Shown here piece by piece: positions 33,956-46,600 of a stretch of 64,000 bases of DNA. Numbering within the stretch: the stretch's first letter is position 1; each line of letters starts with the position of its first letter. Origin of the DNA: Undaria pinnatifida (taxonomy: Eukaryota > Sar > Phaeophyceae > Laminariales > Alariaceae); the NCBI GenBank assembly GCA_012845835.1, contig JABAKD010000004.1, forward strand, positions 12,463,022-12,527,021, read 5' to 3'. The position numbers and the translations under genes were made by a program. The notes under the pieces were generated by a model that was not told the DNA's origin, made no database searches, and worked only from the letters and a program-made list of their open reading frames with translations.

Positions 33956-35690
33956 CCCCTCGGTTTTGCTGGGTTGCTGCTCTTGGCGTCCTCTGCTGTG
34001 AGACGTTGCCAGCTCTTCGCCGCCTCATCCCTGTGCCGTCACTTCCTCATGAAGCGGTTGTGCGGCGTCGACGATCCCCTGGTGCCAGTTCCCACTCTTC
34101 TTAGCTGCCCTCGGTCATAGCACAGTCTCTACTCCGAACGGCGTGCACCGTATATTGTACATAGTATTCCAGATCGCTGTAGTTTGTAGCCGCGAGTTGG
34201 TGCAATCATCAAACGACGTTTCCGCCGGGACACTTCACCTCGACCGCACTGCAGGGGAGCAATCCGCGGACCCCTCGTTTGCTCCGAATACCCTGATGTC
34301 GTCCTCCAGACACTGGGGCCAGTTGGTTTCTGGTCGGCCTTGTCCCTGGTTCACCTCACCAGCCATCGAACCGAACATCACGCGATGGGTCAGTCGCTTA
34401 TTGCCCGTCCCTTACACGGCTCCCGTAAAGAGGAGGCGTCGATTGCGGATAGTCGTATAACAGCTCTCACATTGTGCGTTCTTGAGAGCCTTGGCGTACC
34501 ACATGCGGTGGTCGGTGTGCTGTCGGCGCTGAAGGCCAATGATCCTTAGAAGGGGTTGTGGTGTGCCGTTCGGAGTTAAGCGAAGTGCTCCAGGCCGAGA
34601 GCCCAGGTCACGCACCCGTACAGCAGGGTCTGCATCGCCTCGGTCTTTAGCAGGCGCACCATAACAAGAACGGGGCATCCTCCATATCGTACAGCTCGTG
34701 CTTGAAACGGTCGTAGTATGCCCACGCGAGTCGGATCCATCGTTTGATCTCTGGCATGATGTTGGCGTTTGCATCGATAGGACCGCCTAGGTACAGAACC
34801 TGCATCTTCTGCATATATCTCTGGCCCGCTGCTTTGACGACAAGCGGTGAGGTCGGGACCACCTGGTTGAATATGCGCAGGAGAATTGTCACTGTTTTTT
34901 TCGGACACGATGAATCCTGCTGCTTCGAAAACGGTCACAATGACGGTAATCATTTTCACATATCCTTCCCCCGACTTAGAAACAATACCTGCATCGTCGG
35001 CGTACAGCATACACCAGCCTGACCTTCGCACACATGCTAGCGGTTCAACCTCCACCCCGTCCTTCCCGACGTCATTCCCGAGGTGAACCAAGTCCCTCAA
35101 AATGTCTGGGTCCTCACTGAAGCGTAGCATGACGGCATGTGTCGCAGCGGAGAAAAGTGCATTGAAAAGAACGGGCGACAATACACACCCTTTCCGCGGT
35201 CCCTGGGTGACGTCAAACCGTTCAAATTTCTCACCGTCGTCCGTGCTCACGCGAGCTCGCATGCCTTCGGGGAACTGACAGATAGTGGTCAGCATCTTCT
35301 CTGGTACGCCGAAGCGTGCGAGCACCACCCACAGCAGCTCTCAGTCGACGGAGTCATATGGTTTCTGGAGATCGATGAAACATATTTGCAGAGGCATTCC
35401 CCTAGCAGCTCGTCCGAGTTCTTGCAGTCGGCGCACGACGAATAGCATGTCCATTGTTGATCGGGCAGCGTGAAAGCCGCACTGTTCTTCGGGGGGTCTC
35501 ACAGTAGTTGCTCAGGCGGGACGCGACCCTTTCTAACAGTATCTTACCGAAGTGGGCAACGAGCGAAATCCCTCGGCAGTTGTTGCAATCAGATCGATCC
35601 TTCTTTTTATGAAGGACCTTAATGATTGCATATTTTCACCGCTGGGGGACGTCTCCCGCACGTTGAATTGGTCGCTAGAATTTTTCAGCG
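33956..35690 (-). mobile_element. Non-LTR (LINE-type) retrotransposon fragment
   Basis: The minus strand carries an RT domain and its C-terminal tail. Both termini are missing or unclear; a poly-C run at 33,937-33,953 marks the low-complexity side. No endonuclease domain is seen upstream, so the copy is 5'-truncated, which is usual for LINEs. Confidence 0.75.
34200..35660 (-). pseudogene. LINE reverse transcriptase pseudogene
   Basis: In order on the minus strand: [20 protein letters not shown] (about 35,610), then [20 protein letters not shown] after a frameshift near 35,500, ICFIDLQKPYDSVD followed by an in-frame stop at about 35,347, [33 protein letters not shown] (about 35,190), and [13 protein letters not shown] with an intact YADD box near 35,000. 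The tail shows [31 protein letters not shown]-like text and LLRIIGLQRRQHTDHRM in other frames down to about 34,400. Target-primed reverse transcription would be the activity. At least three frame breaks make it inactive. Confidence 0.85.
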
Positions 35691-36020
35691 TTTTCATCCC
35701 TAGTCGACTCCCGTCATTATAATGTATTTATCCTCGCATAGTGCTACTCTCGCCCTCCCTCCCAGTGGCGACGCAGATCCGGGGTCACATAGCGGGTCCA
35801 TCGTCCCCCTCCCCGTTACGTGCGGTACGTACCTTCATTTCTATCGGTAGAAAATTCAGCACGTTCTTCCCTCGTCGTCCCGCGTCGAATTATCCCTACC
35901 CACGCTGCTAGGCTCTCTCAGCAGTTGATTCTTTTTTACCTACTACCTGATTTTTTCTATAGTAATAGCTGATGCGGCAACATAGTTGTATATACTACAT
36001 ATTTTTGTGAAAAACTGATT

Positions 36021-36313
36021 TTCCACAGCCGTCAGGTTTTGTGCCCCCTCAAAAATGGGTTCTATAATTTCCGTCGCGCACAGATTGGAGGGGTGCACAA
36101 TATTTGTCTTTTTCGCCGCAATGTCCACAGGGACCTCCCCGGCATTCCATGCCCATGCCCATGCCAATGGCGTTTCACGGACAACCGCTGATACTCCACG
36201 GGGTACCGCAGACCTTCGACGGGGTACCGCAGACCTTCCGCGGGCTTCCACGGAATGACGCGGCAAGCTTGCAATGATGAGGTTTGACGAAATGTTCGAT
36301 CTCACAGCTAAAG
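36021..36313 (-). mobile_element. MITE-like TIR element, copy D, interrupted
   Basis: The left end (TTCCACAGCCGTCAGGTTTTGTGCCCCC, 36,021-36,090) and right end (TTGACGAAATGTTCGATCTCACAGCT, 36,265-36,313) belong to the family, but the middle is replaced by about 170 bp of unrelated sequence that includes a doubled CGACGGGGTACCGCAGACC-like motif. Confidence 0.6.
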
Positions 36314-36344
36314 TGTATTTTTTTTTTATGAATAACTATCTTTC

Positions 36345-36543
36345 CAAGCTGTGTGTGATACGCCGATCGCGCGTATTATGGGTTGTGTGTGTTCTCATCA
36401 AGGATATAGGTCGGCGACTCCCCTTGCAACTACAACGTAGGTTGTATTAGGGTCAACAGGGTGATGCAAGTCAGTCTTTTGGCGGAAACTATAGGAAAAC
36501 CCGTTTTCGAGGGGGACAAAATCTGACAGCTAGCTGTGGAAGG
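36345..36543 (+). mobile_element. MITE-like TIR element, copy E
   Basis: Starts inside the family consensus at CCAAGCTGTGTGTGATAC and runs to GGGGGACAAAATCTGACAGC. With copy D it forms a head-to-head inverted pair separated by a short T-run and about 20 bp. Confidence 0.7.
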
Positions 36544-36964
36544 GAATGCATCCGTTTATCGAGTGTATCCTGTAAGTCGCATAACCAGTGAGGGGAGGGA
36601 GGAGCTTTGAGGGGCATTGGGTCCTGGGTTTGAACAAGAGGGAGCGGGGGGAAGGGATGGGGGCAACTCAATCTGTGAGCGGAAACTATAAATCCTTCAA
36701 GAGCCGTTCTTATCGGATACCTTTCTTTGTCCAATTTTTCCTAAATTTCCTAAATTTCCGTATTGGTGAAATGTGTCTTAAAGTACAGACACTTCAGTGC
36801 CACCTCTGCATCTCTTTGCATAGAAGACAGAGCCTCCACACAACCATTGTGTTCACAGGCTATTCACAGGTTATGAGCCTTCGGCCTTCGATATAAACAT
36901 CGATCGGCACCAAGTGACACCTCATTGAAGTTTGTCGCATCTTACCGGGAAAGTTTGAGAGAAA

Positions 36965-37068
36965 GCGCCATCAAGCCGGCTACAGCATCAACATCATCAT
37001 CAGCAACAGCTACAGCATCAGCTACAGCATCAGAATCCGCATCAGCATCAGCATCATCATCAGCATCA
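36965..37068 (+). repeat. CAG/CAT microsatellite
   Basis: Degenerate CAGCATCAG/ATCATCAGC text directly precedes the ATG of the copia gag-like frame. Confidence 0.8.
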
Positions 37069-37070
37069 CC

Positions 37071-37950
37071 ATGGGAGAGTCCACGAAAGCAGGTAATGCG
37101 GTAGACAAGCTCGTTAGAGCTCTCAACGGCAACTTTAATGGGCTTAAGTTCGACGTATGGAAACGCACGGCTCAGTCCGTGATAAGTATGCGTCATGCCG
37201 GGATCTCTGATATCCTGGAAGGGCGACCTTCGAGCCCGAACTAATCAGTCCTCGTCCGTCTTGTAGACGAAGTAGGCTTTCACGAGCTGTATCTCGCAGC
37301 CAGGCTGCTGACGAAACGGAAATTCAGTCCGGGGAAACACCCCCGGCTGACACAGCAGAAAATATACAGCCGGACGCAGGGAGTACTCCCGTGGACACGG
37401 CACATCTGCTACCATCATCTCCAGGGTATTCTACACTCGTAGCCGCAAAATCAGTTTTATGGGCCACTGATGACAACATCTCGAGTTTGGAAGACATCAC
37501 GCACTGGCACCGCGACAACTGTTTTCTCTTCGACTTCTTGTTCCTGAGTACATCGGGAACTGCGGCCAGCTTTCTTCTACAATTCAAGCCCAAACAAGGT
37601 GAACTTGAGAATGGAAAGGCTGCAATTCAAGCCCAAACAAGGTGAACTTGAGAATGGAAAGGCTGCTTGGGATGGTATGGTTAGAAAATATCAAAATTTC
37701 ACCCGTCAACGTAGACGTATACTCAAACAACAACTAACGCATATGGTCATGACGGACGGGCAAGGCCCAGACGTGTTTATAAATGAAGTATACTATTTAC
37801 GGGATGAATTGGTGGACATGGGAGAGGTATTCAACGATGACAGCATATTGAACATAGTGCTGGAAGGACTCACGGATGAATACCTTCTAAGCTCCAACAT
37901 CTTGAAGTCGAACTACAGCTCCGGCTCGCAAGACCTCCTTTGACCATCGC
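37071..37950 (+). pseudogene. gag: copia gag (UBN2-like) pseudogene
   Basis: ATG 37,071 opens a 57-codon frame (LVRALNGNFNGLKFDVWKRT) typical of the start of copia Gag, stopping at 37,242. The related frames 37,391-37,645 and 37,599-37,943 continue it with SSLEDITHWHRDNCFLFDFL, then WDGMVRKYQNFTRQRRRIL, FINEVYYLRDELVDMGEVF and DDSILNIVLEGLTDEY, the conserved helical core of the UBN2/copia gag family. A 43-bp tandem duplication at 37,580-37,665 shifts the frame. No zinc knuckle, protease or pol follows, so only the 5' part of the element remains. Confidence 0.75.
37580..37665 (+). repeat. 43-bp tandem duplication in gag
   Basis: CAATTCAAGCCCAAACAAGG... occurs at 37,580-37,622 and again, identically, at 37,623-37,665. 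Since 43 is not a multiple of three it breaks the reading frame. Confidence 0.95.
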
Positions 37951-39360
37951 GACTACCTGGTGAATTATCTCAGGCAACCTCCATGATCGCAAAAATCGAC
38001 TGCTTCATGGAGTTCCATACAAGGTTGTGGCGTTTCATAGGTGGGAAAAAATCAAGCCTGTTTCTGATTCTGATGTGTGCTGTCGGATATTTCAATCACC
38101 GACAAACCGCGATGTACCGAGGGCGGAGAAGCGCAATACGAACCACCAAATAGGCAATGCACCGACAAACGATTGGCCTATCGTAGTTCAGCTACAAGAC
38201 TGCAATGGACCGGGGAAGAACAAGGCCGACGTACACATCGCGTCACAACCTTTCTCCCCGTCTCTGTCCAAGCGCTTCTTCAGCCTTCCTTTACCTTATA
38301 TACAAATGAGCTCCATCGACAGATACCCGAACGTCCCACTTCTGTCAACAAATCGGGGACAGGCGCTGAAAATGTGGATACGGTTGAAATTGATACTTAA
38401 GTAGAGAATATTACTTAGTGCAGCAGTTCTTTGTCAACTATAAAGTTACAAATGCTCGCCAGTTACGTATTAGTAAAACTGGAACTATGGGTATTATGGA
38501 CTCAAGTCAACGATCGTACAGCAATAAGCTATGTTCTACCGGAAAATGCGTACGAGTATGTACTCCACCTTACGAAGCAAAGGCTCACAAAGACTGTCTA
38601 TCTTATGCTCTTCAGCGTACGAGTAGTATCAGGCAGTTTATCGTTATGTGCGTATCCTAGGATCATATAGAAGTGGCGCGGTTAATTTACAGTAGTGGCC
38701 TTTGTTTGTTTGGTTTATCTTTTTCGGGATAGAGCTCAATGATGGACTATTAATTCACCCATCATAGTCTATTACAGTACTATCAGTATTCGTAGTACTA
38801 TCTGCTTTCTTGTTTTTGCGGAAGTACGTAAGTAAATAAACAAACAATTGAATAGTGAGAACGTTTTATTTCGTCATGATGGACACTTGTCCACAATTCT
38901 ATTTTGTTTATATATTTTGTACAACTCAGGAAGCGTGTTCGAAACGCAGTAGACGTACCTTTGCGTTTTATCTTTTGCGGTATTTATCGCTGGTAATTAC
39001 ACCAATCGCAGTTTTTATAGGTATCTTTCCTTGTGAGGTTTCAATTATTGTATACGCGTGGATAACATGGGTACAGTAAATGCGTGAATAACATGGTATA
39101 TCCATATTGCCGCGGTTGAAACACCGGACTGGATATGAGACCCATTTGTTCTTTAATATTTTCGAAATTTGTTTTCCATGTATTCGGCTTCTCTAGCAAT
39201 CTGACTTTGCATTATGGGGGCGTGTTGAGAGTATGAACCTTGGATTCAATCTAAGTCAATGCGCAGTCTATTCGAGCAGTGTATTCGCACGAATAGGATG
39301 TTCAGTTGAATATTACGTTGAATATTACGTTGAATCTTCGGTGGAGCCTAGATGTAAACG
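37951..39360. other. No recognised gene
   Basis: A 125-codon frame at 38,027-38,404 and a 79-codon frame at 38,431-38,670 have no recognisable motif. From 38,680 the text is AT-rich and non-coding. Confidence 0.4.
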
Positions 39361-39365
39361 TAGAT

Positions 39366-39437
39366 CTGAGTATGTTAAGGTTGTTCCGTCGTCCCGGTAT
39401 TCTGAGTATGTTCAGGTTGTTCCGTCGTCCCGGTATT
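39366..39437 (+). repeat. 36-bp tandem repeat, two copies
   Basis: CTGAGTATGTTAAGGTTG... at 39,366-39,401 is repeated at 39,402-39,437 with one change. A shorter TTGAATATTACG repeat lies just upstream at about 39,306-39,330. Confidence 0.9.
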
Positions 39438-40129
39438 CTACCGGACTACGCGCATTGTTCGGTGACAATTAGGTGGTGATGCGACCCACCACGATCACTC
39501 TCCCAACTCTCCCTTCTCTCCCTGCTTCCCCTTCTTCTTCTTCTTTCCTCTTTGGCCTCAAGCGCCCTTTTCGAACTATGTTTTTTCTTTCTTATCACAA
39601 GTGATCTTAACAGACACTTCGGTGCCACCTCTGCATCTCTTCGCATAGAAGACAGAGCCTCCACACAACCATTGTTTTCACAGGCTATTCACACAGTATT
39701 GTGCCTAATCCCACCGAATCGTGTTTTCAATGGTATCCTCCAGTTATTCAATCTTCAATAGGCGCGGTGTCACCACTTGAGCGTACCTCTCCGACTCTTA
39801 AGTTTCTACCGTCTCCGCCATACACACAACTACCACTGCTACATCCTCCGCCGATTTTACCGCCCCCTACCTCCTCCGCCGAACACACAACTACAAATGC
39901 TAAAATCTCCGTCGATTTTACCGCCCCCTCCATCACTGCCAACCCCACTACTTCCGCCTCAGAAAACACGGATGCGGTGTGCCGAAATTGGTGATGGTTT
40001 CTGTGGCTTTCACTTGCGTGGCGTATGTTTGGCCACCCAGACTTTCATCCGCAAGTTAGACAAGACGTCGTTTAGTTCCTAAGTGACAATCGTGCTCACC
40101 CAATATTTAAAATGGGACTGTGTAAGCTG

Positions 40130-40940
40130 ACACACATTAGAACGCCTTCACACTGCTGTGCGTAAGTTCTTTAATTGAACGGTCGTTCCCGCGTTTGGTG
40201 TGCTTCATCCGTGATTGCCATGTGGGTTCTGCTTCGGATGGAATGGGTTTGGGGTTACACGTTTCCTTTTTTAGTGGAGTTGTCGGGGTCTTTCCTTCCG
40301 TTGGGTGTCCAAACACCGAGTGTTAGCTCTTAAACCAACGGTTGTTCCCGCGTTAGGTTGACTGACCAGAGGTCTGGTTCGGTGAGAATGAGGTCGGTGT
40401 TAACGTGTCGAGTAGTTTCTTTGGACGATTGCTGGCGGTGCTTTCCTTTTTTGGGTGTCTAAACACCGAGTCTAATCGCTAAAATCGTACGATGGTTTCC
40501 GCGTTTGGTTCGCTGTAAGTCAGCGATTGACCAGAATTAGTTCTGCTTCGGTTGGAGTGAGGTCTGTGCTGCATGCATCTGTGTTGAGCATTTCTTAGGT
40601 TGAGTGTTGAGGGTGTTTTCTTTGTCGAGGTGTCCAGACACTGAGTCTAACGTCCAGTCTATAACGTCAGTTGACCGGAGCTCTGCTTCAGACGCAATGA
40701 CGGTAATGGTACAAGTTGTTGAGTTTTTTCCTACCATAGATTGATTGTCGGGAATGTTTTTCTTGCTTGGTTTGTCAAAACGCAGAATGTATTCCCTTCG
40801 TTCAATCGAGCAGCCGTTCCCGTTTTTGGTTTTCTCACCAGTGTTAGTTTTGCTTCGGGTGGCTTGACGTTAGGTTGTCATGTTTAGTATATTTCCTTTG
40901 ATTGATTTACGGGTAAGTGTTGCTCCTTCATTGGGGTGAC
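40130..40940 (+). repeat. ~157-bp degenerate satellite, about five units
   Basis: Two markers recur: GTTCCCGCGTTTGG-like at about 40,185, 40,343, 40,490 and 40,818, and GTGTCCAAACACCGAGT-like (an inverted repeat) at about 40,304, 40,456 and 40,629. Intervening GACCAGA...TCTGCTTCGG blocks also repeat. No coding potential. Confidence 0.7.
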
Positions 40941-42575
40941 ACTCTGCGTAATTTATGCTGTAACGATGTCCAGTTCCGGCCAGACGTCGCACTTGTCCTT
41001 CGCCCCATTGGAGTTCCTGCCGACTATTAATACGAATAGCCATTCCGGCGGGTATTCGTCGAACGTTTGCCTTGGCATCGAAAACTGCCGTTTACTGTTA
41101 ATAGTTGCCTGCGGGCAGTAGCTTCGTCGGCGGCCCTCACTAGGCCGAAGGCGAAGCCCCTCTCCCACATTATATATTCTACAATATTGTTTGTGATGTA
41201 CGTCTGGCACGATTGTTCGTCGTGTAGCGCTTTCACGTTTTTGTCACACTGTCAGTATAGAGATCTTCAATGTCAGCATAGATATCTTCAACGTCAGCGT
41301 AGATATGGCCAATGCCAATATTTATACCTTCAAGCGAAGAGCCTCCGCGAAACTGAGTTCCCCCCGAACGTCGCACGTGTCCCAACCCTTACAAACCTGT
41401 CGGTACAGCGGCACGCTGAGCAACTAAACTGCGGTTTAAGAATCTGTGAACTACCCGTGGCCTTGCTCCTTCATCAACAGTACAGTGTTACTAGAACAGG
41501 TCACTCCATAGAGGGGTAGAGGTTCTTCCATAGTGCTGATTGAGTAGCGCCAGTTGCCCACTACAGGACCTGTGGATTGCTTGGCACGGACTAAGACACC
41601 TAGTAGTTCCAGGATACGGAGTAATGTCCTTTGCACCGCCACATTGCCGGGTTTAGCGGCTGGCAGGCAGCTGCACTACATTGAAACTATAATAGCACTG
41701 TGTCGTAGTGTATACACGGTATATATATATCTGTTGTTTTGTCACGTTTAGGGCTTGCGCCATTCTTGTGCTCTTTTATTTACTTGCAACATTGGCATTT
41801 ATTTCCTGCTTTTTGAATTCTCGATTTGCACCATCGTTGTGAAATGTCTGTTTACGCTGCGCAATACCGCGGCTTTTGTGCGAGCTACGGAACCACTCGC
41901 AAGAGTGGCCAATATGCTGTGATCAAAATGGGATACGCCTTATGTCTACGTACAATATGCATCTTGTCTTTGGCATGCTGTCCTCGGGCGGCAGAGGCTT
42001 TTTCTCACACTTTCGTCTACGGGGTAAGCAAGGGGTCCGTCGCTACATTACGACCCATGTCCGGATACTAGCCGAGCTCCGTGGCGGTGCTTTGAGCATT
42101 CAATGTCACTCAACTGTCTTTTTTTGTCAATGGGTTGTGTTCCGATTCGCTGCTCAAGACGAGCGGGTGCATGGAAAACATCACTTTTTTCGTTCTTTCA
42201 AATAATAGCGCGCTCCGTTCTCACAATGTCCCCGCTTACCCCCCCGCTGCATAACATCATCATCACTCCAGTGTTTTCACCTATCCTAGCAGCAGCGTTA
42301 CTTTGCGACAGCCACGGACGGTGCTTTTGTGTGTGTATGTTCATTCCCTTCTGTGTGTATGTGTCAGTGGAGTGTATGCTGTCATAAGTTATAGACACAC
42401 AAAACACTCAAGACGAGCGGTGTTTTACTCTGTCTGTTCGAAGCAGCCCCCGAGCCTCGCCACCACATCATCAGCACAACATTATGTAAACAGCAGTACA
42501 ACACCAGCACAGCAGCAGCGGCAAACCGTAGCCGTGTTCCAAGCTCTTGAATTTGCCGCAGTCACGGTGTACATG
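40941..42575. other. No recognised gene; short repeats
   Basis: A degenerate ~24-bp repeat (GATATCTTCAACGTCAGC-like) lies at about 41,258-41,325. Open frames up to 150 codons (41,067-41,519) overlap on both strands and show no motif. Confidence 0.4.
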
Positions 42576-42587
42576 CGGGTGTGATTT

Positions 42588-42622
42588 GGTGTGGTGTGGC
42601 GTGGTGTGGTGTGGTGTACATG
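42588..42622 (+). repeat. GTGTG minisatellite
   Basis: A short GGTGTGGTGTGGCGTGGTGT tract of a 5-bp GTGTG unit. Confidence 0.8.
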
Positions 42623-42914
42623 TGTGGTTAGATGCGTGCTACGATAGAAGCAGCATTTTTGGAAAAAAATGTTTCTGATTGAAATTGTTTATTAAACAAA
42701 AAACCGCTTGAACGTCATTCTATAGTCTAGTCTATTGAAATATTATTTTTTTGTATTCCTAGGCCACGGGTCTGTTAATCGAGTTGTATTTTCCGTTTAC
42801 TCGAAAATATTATCTTTTGGTGATGTGCAAGATATAGACTAGTGATATAGCGATATAGTGATCTATGCAGCTCTTCAACTCAGGCACCTCTACCGCGGCA
42901 CGGCTCGTTGCTTC

Positions 42915-43070
42915 ACAATAACAACACCAACTGCAACAGCAACAGCAACAACACCACCACCACCAACAACAACAACAACAGCAACAACAGCAACAGCAAC
43001 AGCAGCAACAACAACATCATCATCAACAACAACAGCAGCATCAGCCGCACACCATCTGCACCTTCGAAGC
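42915..43070 (+). repeat. CAA/CAG/CAT microsatellite
   Basis: About 155 bp of AAC/CAG/CAC/CAT triplets. Poly-Asn, poly-Ala and poly-Leu frames here are artefacts. Confidence 0.9.
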
Positions 43071-43536
43071 ACCAACAGTTAACCATGCTTCGTTGGACCT
43101 CATACCAGGTAAAATAAGCATAGACTACAGCAACAGCAATAGTCTTAAGCAGCAGACCATACGCATTAATGGGGTATCTGTGTTCCCCCTTGTGGACTAA
43201 TGACGCCCCCGGCATATGAAGGCAACCTTATCCTGTCCCGAAGGGGAATCTCGTACTCTACCAGGTAGTACTCTATTGCTATGTATAGACTAGTCTAATA
43301 CTGTTATATGTGCAACGCGATGTAAAATACTACACGCAAATTATGTAGAATACGTTAAACAAAATATTATATACGAGCATACCATAACACCGTACGAGGT
43401 AGGTCGGTGAATACTTCTTCGGCTTTCTCACCGCAAGCGCCGACGTCGATTTCGGCAGCAACTTCACAGATGTTCTTCGATAGGCAGCATACTTCGCCAC
43501 TGCCCGTGTCGCATTCACTGTCGTCCGTGCAAGCTA

Positions 43537-43677
43537 GCGAGGAATATCGGGAGAGAACAATTCGTCGAGCGCACAGTCAGGTAGCGAAAAATATCGGGAG
43601 AGAGCAATTGGTCGAGCGCACGGTCAGGATGCGAGAAATATCGGGAGAGAACAACTGGTCGAGCGCACAGCCAGGTC
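43537..43677 (+). repeat. 47-bp tandem repeat, three copies
   Basis: AATATCGGGAGAGAACAA recurs at 43,543, 43,590 and 43,637, each followed by (G/T)GTCGAGCGCACAG-like text. Confidence 0.9.
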
Positions 43678-43699
43678 GACATCCGGAAGAACCGGGTGC

Positions 43700-46600
43700 A
43701 TCCGAGTTAGATCTTTGTGAGTCCTCGCGTTAGCTGGTTAATGGCGATTCTTGACTGGCGCCTGCTGCACTGCACTGCACCTCCACCATCCTGAAGAGTC
43801 TTCGACCACTGCTGCTGCAACTGCTGCAACGTGAAAATAAATGTAAACACACCTAGAAGCAATACACGTATGGAGGTATGTTGTATATAGCTACCCTATG
43901 GGTAAATATTCCATGGAGAGCGGTCGATATATCACCTCATCCTATCCTGGCGTGTTCGTTAGGCAAAATGCAGGATGTACGCACGTATGACATGCGTGAT
44001 TTTTGGCGCATGCTATATACGAACATGACGATTACGAGGAGCACGGGTAGGGGTGCACCAACGATTTTCTGGGGGACCCGATTCCGTCAAGTCCATACCT
44101 CGCCCAGCACTGATGTTTGATATAAAATGAAGGTGCACCCAGGTCCATCGAGATGGTCGAGATGCGTGCTATAGACTATACGATACAAGTGGCATTTTTT
44201 TAGGTCTAAACAGTTTCTGAATGACGAGGCTCCTCATTAACCTAGATAGATTCATACTATTATTGTATTTATAACGTTGATAGCTTAGTCTATAGCTTAT
44301 AGCATATTATAGCATTATAGTATTAGAATATACCTCGTCGGCATTTTTCTTGTATAGCCTAAATACTATCTACTACCAGGTATAGACTAGACTAATATGC
44401 CTAGGTCAAAAGGTCAAAACAGATTAGTTCATCGGCTTGCACTCGCAGTTTTGCCCAATCTTCAATTTTTTGGGTGAGTTATGACATAGGCCTCCGCCTC
44501 CACAGGTGAGAAGCTCCACAAGGTAAACGGTGGTACACCTCTGCCTCCGTAGCATGTCCTTCGTGTCATTGTGCCATCATCATCTGTCTGTCCGGGATCA
44601 AATTGACCAAAGCCTGCTACCGCCAACGTAGCAGTCGTCGTCTACTAATAGCGTATTAGTGTGAAAGAAAGTGAACTGCAATAACTCAAGTGTTTGAAGG
44701 TTGTTCACCAGCGACGCGGCAAACACATCTTCTACGATTTTCAAAGGGGTATCATACCACTTTTCCGCAAATGCTTTCAGAATGGCGGGCATTTTAACAG
44801 TCCACACTAAAAGCGCCATGTTTGGTGGACGTCCGTCGGAGCAGCGCCTATCAAGGCCGTAGTGCTGAACAAAGCCGGGCACGTGTTGAGCACAGAAGAA
44901 TAGAAAACACTCTCTTACGGCCTTGGGTTGATTCAGTATCTTTAACCGTGCCCAGACATACCGCTCAAGAGTAGTGTAGACTATATAACAGACCAGGTAC
45001 TTATTAAACTGATAGCGGTGTTTTAACCTTAGAGTGAGCTGTTCGAAACAGTATGGGTCTCCACCCTCCTTGGGCAGACACTAGGTTAGGCAGCGGTGGT
45101 GTCAACGATTCTAATGTTGCGGGCGCAGAGCGATCGCGATGGAGATAGCGTGGGCAGGTGTCACGGGGACGGGGTGCAGTAGGACGTGGTACTCCCTGTA
45201 GATACTTCGATTTGTGGTTAGCACTCACTACGGTATAGATAAAGAGGTTCAACAGGGATGCGCACGTTTCCTCGTTTATACTTTTGAGTCCTGCTCCAGT
45301 AAAGGAGCTGCAGCTATTGTGATAGATGGGGAGGATCCCGCCCCAACCGAGAAGACACTCGATCGTTTTTCAATTCGGTTCGTGCCTCGCTATTTTATTA
45401 GATTGTTTCTGTCGTGGTATGCGGATTGCGCGAAAATCAATTTCACACAAACTGGTCTCCCTCCTGGACGAGTTACATAGTTCCTCGGACAGAAACTGAC
45501 AAACTGATAAAACAGAAGGTATCCCCTCTACCGCAGTATGTACCCTTTAGGGTTTCTTTCTTCGAATGCGCGCTCGCATTTGTTCGTGTCTAAATATGAT
45601 ATTTGTCATGTACATTCATCGAGAAAACCATGGCCGGGGCGTGTCTAGTATCGCTAGGCCGAAAATGAGGTGAATCTACGTGTTTGAGAAACATGGGACT
45701 GTAACTTGTAGTTTCTCTGCGTTGCCTCCAGTCTTTGATACACGTTCGATGAAGGAGCCCCTCTTTACAGCATCGTCAGGTATGAATACGGACCGTTCTG
45801 AGGTTCTTAGATGAGGGAGAAGGAACCGCACAAGCGTAACAGTCTGGTGGGAGCATTCCTACTGTAAGCAACACCGAGATACCCAGTTCGTGATTAATGA
45901 CGGGAGTATAGACGCCGCATGAAAGGTTGCATCCAGGTTGGCGCCGAACCCGGCCTGTTGGGCGCTCGGCAGAAATACAGGTGCCTTCATAGTTTACTGT
46001 ATGCTGCGATGGGGGTGGCGCGAAATGTTTGTGAGACTCACGTGCTCCCTAACTCACTAAGAACCCTGTTTTGAGGAAATGCGAAATTTCAACCTTCAAG
46101 AACGGTCCCATGGCCTAGGTTTGTAACAAATCTTATCGAACATAAAACATGGTGTTCTTTTGGTGTTGATTTTCGGATCCCCGTCAGACAGAGATTATCG
46201 AGGAGGGGCCACCTCTACTCTGGGTGCCTTCATTTAGGGTTGGCGATGTCCCGCAAGATACGGTTTCTATAGGAAACGAGCCCACCAGCAGGCACTGACC
46301 GTCTGGCCTCACTGCGCGACGTACGACTGCTCGTACTGCAATTATTGTTTGATGCCGCTTTGTCCAGTAGTGCCAGGTGTTGCTGGTCCACACCAGTTCA
46401 GAGTTAACTCCATGACTTATCACCACATGATCACTTACAAGGAACGCAGTTGTAGCCTGTTGCCCCAGTAGTACACACTTCTTCTGTGTCGCACTCAACC
46501 GCTTCGGCTGGTGTGCATTCTGGTGGGCAGTTCACGATTTTGGCAGGAACAAGCTGGTATTAGGGGTTGCTATGGGTTCTGTATTGGCATGGATTATAAG

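Noticed and set aside
42908-43215. Poly-Asn / poly-Leu coding frames
   Set aside because: Translation of a CAA/CAG/CAC microsatellite with no flanking coding sequence.
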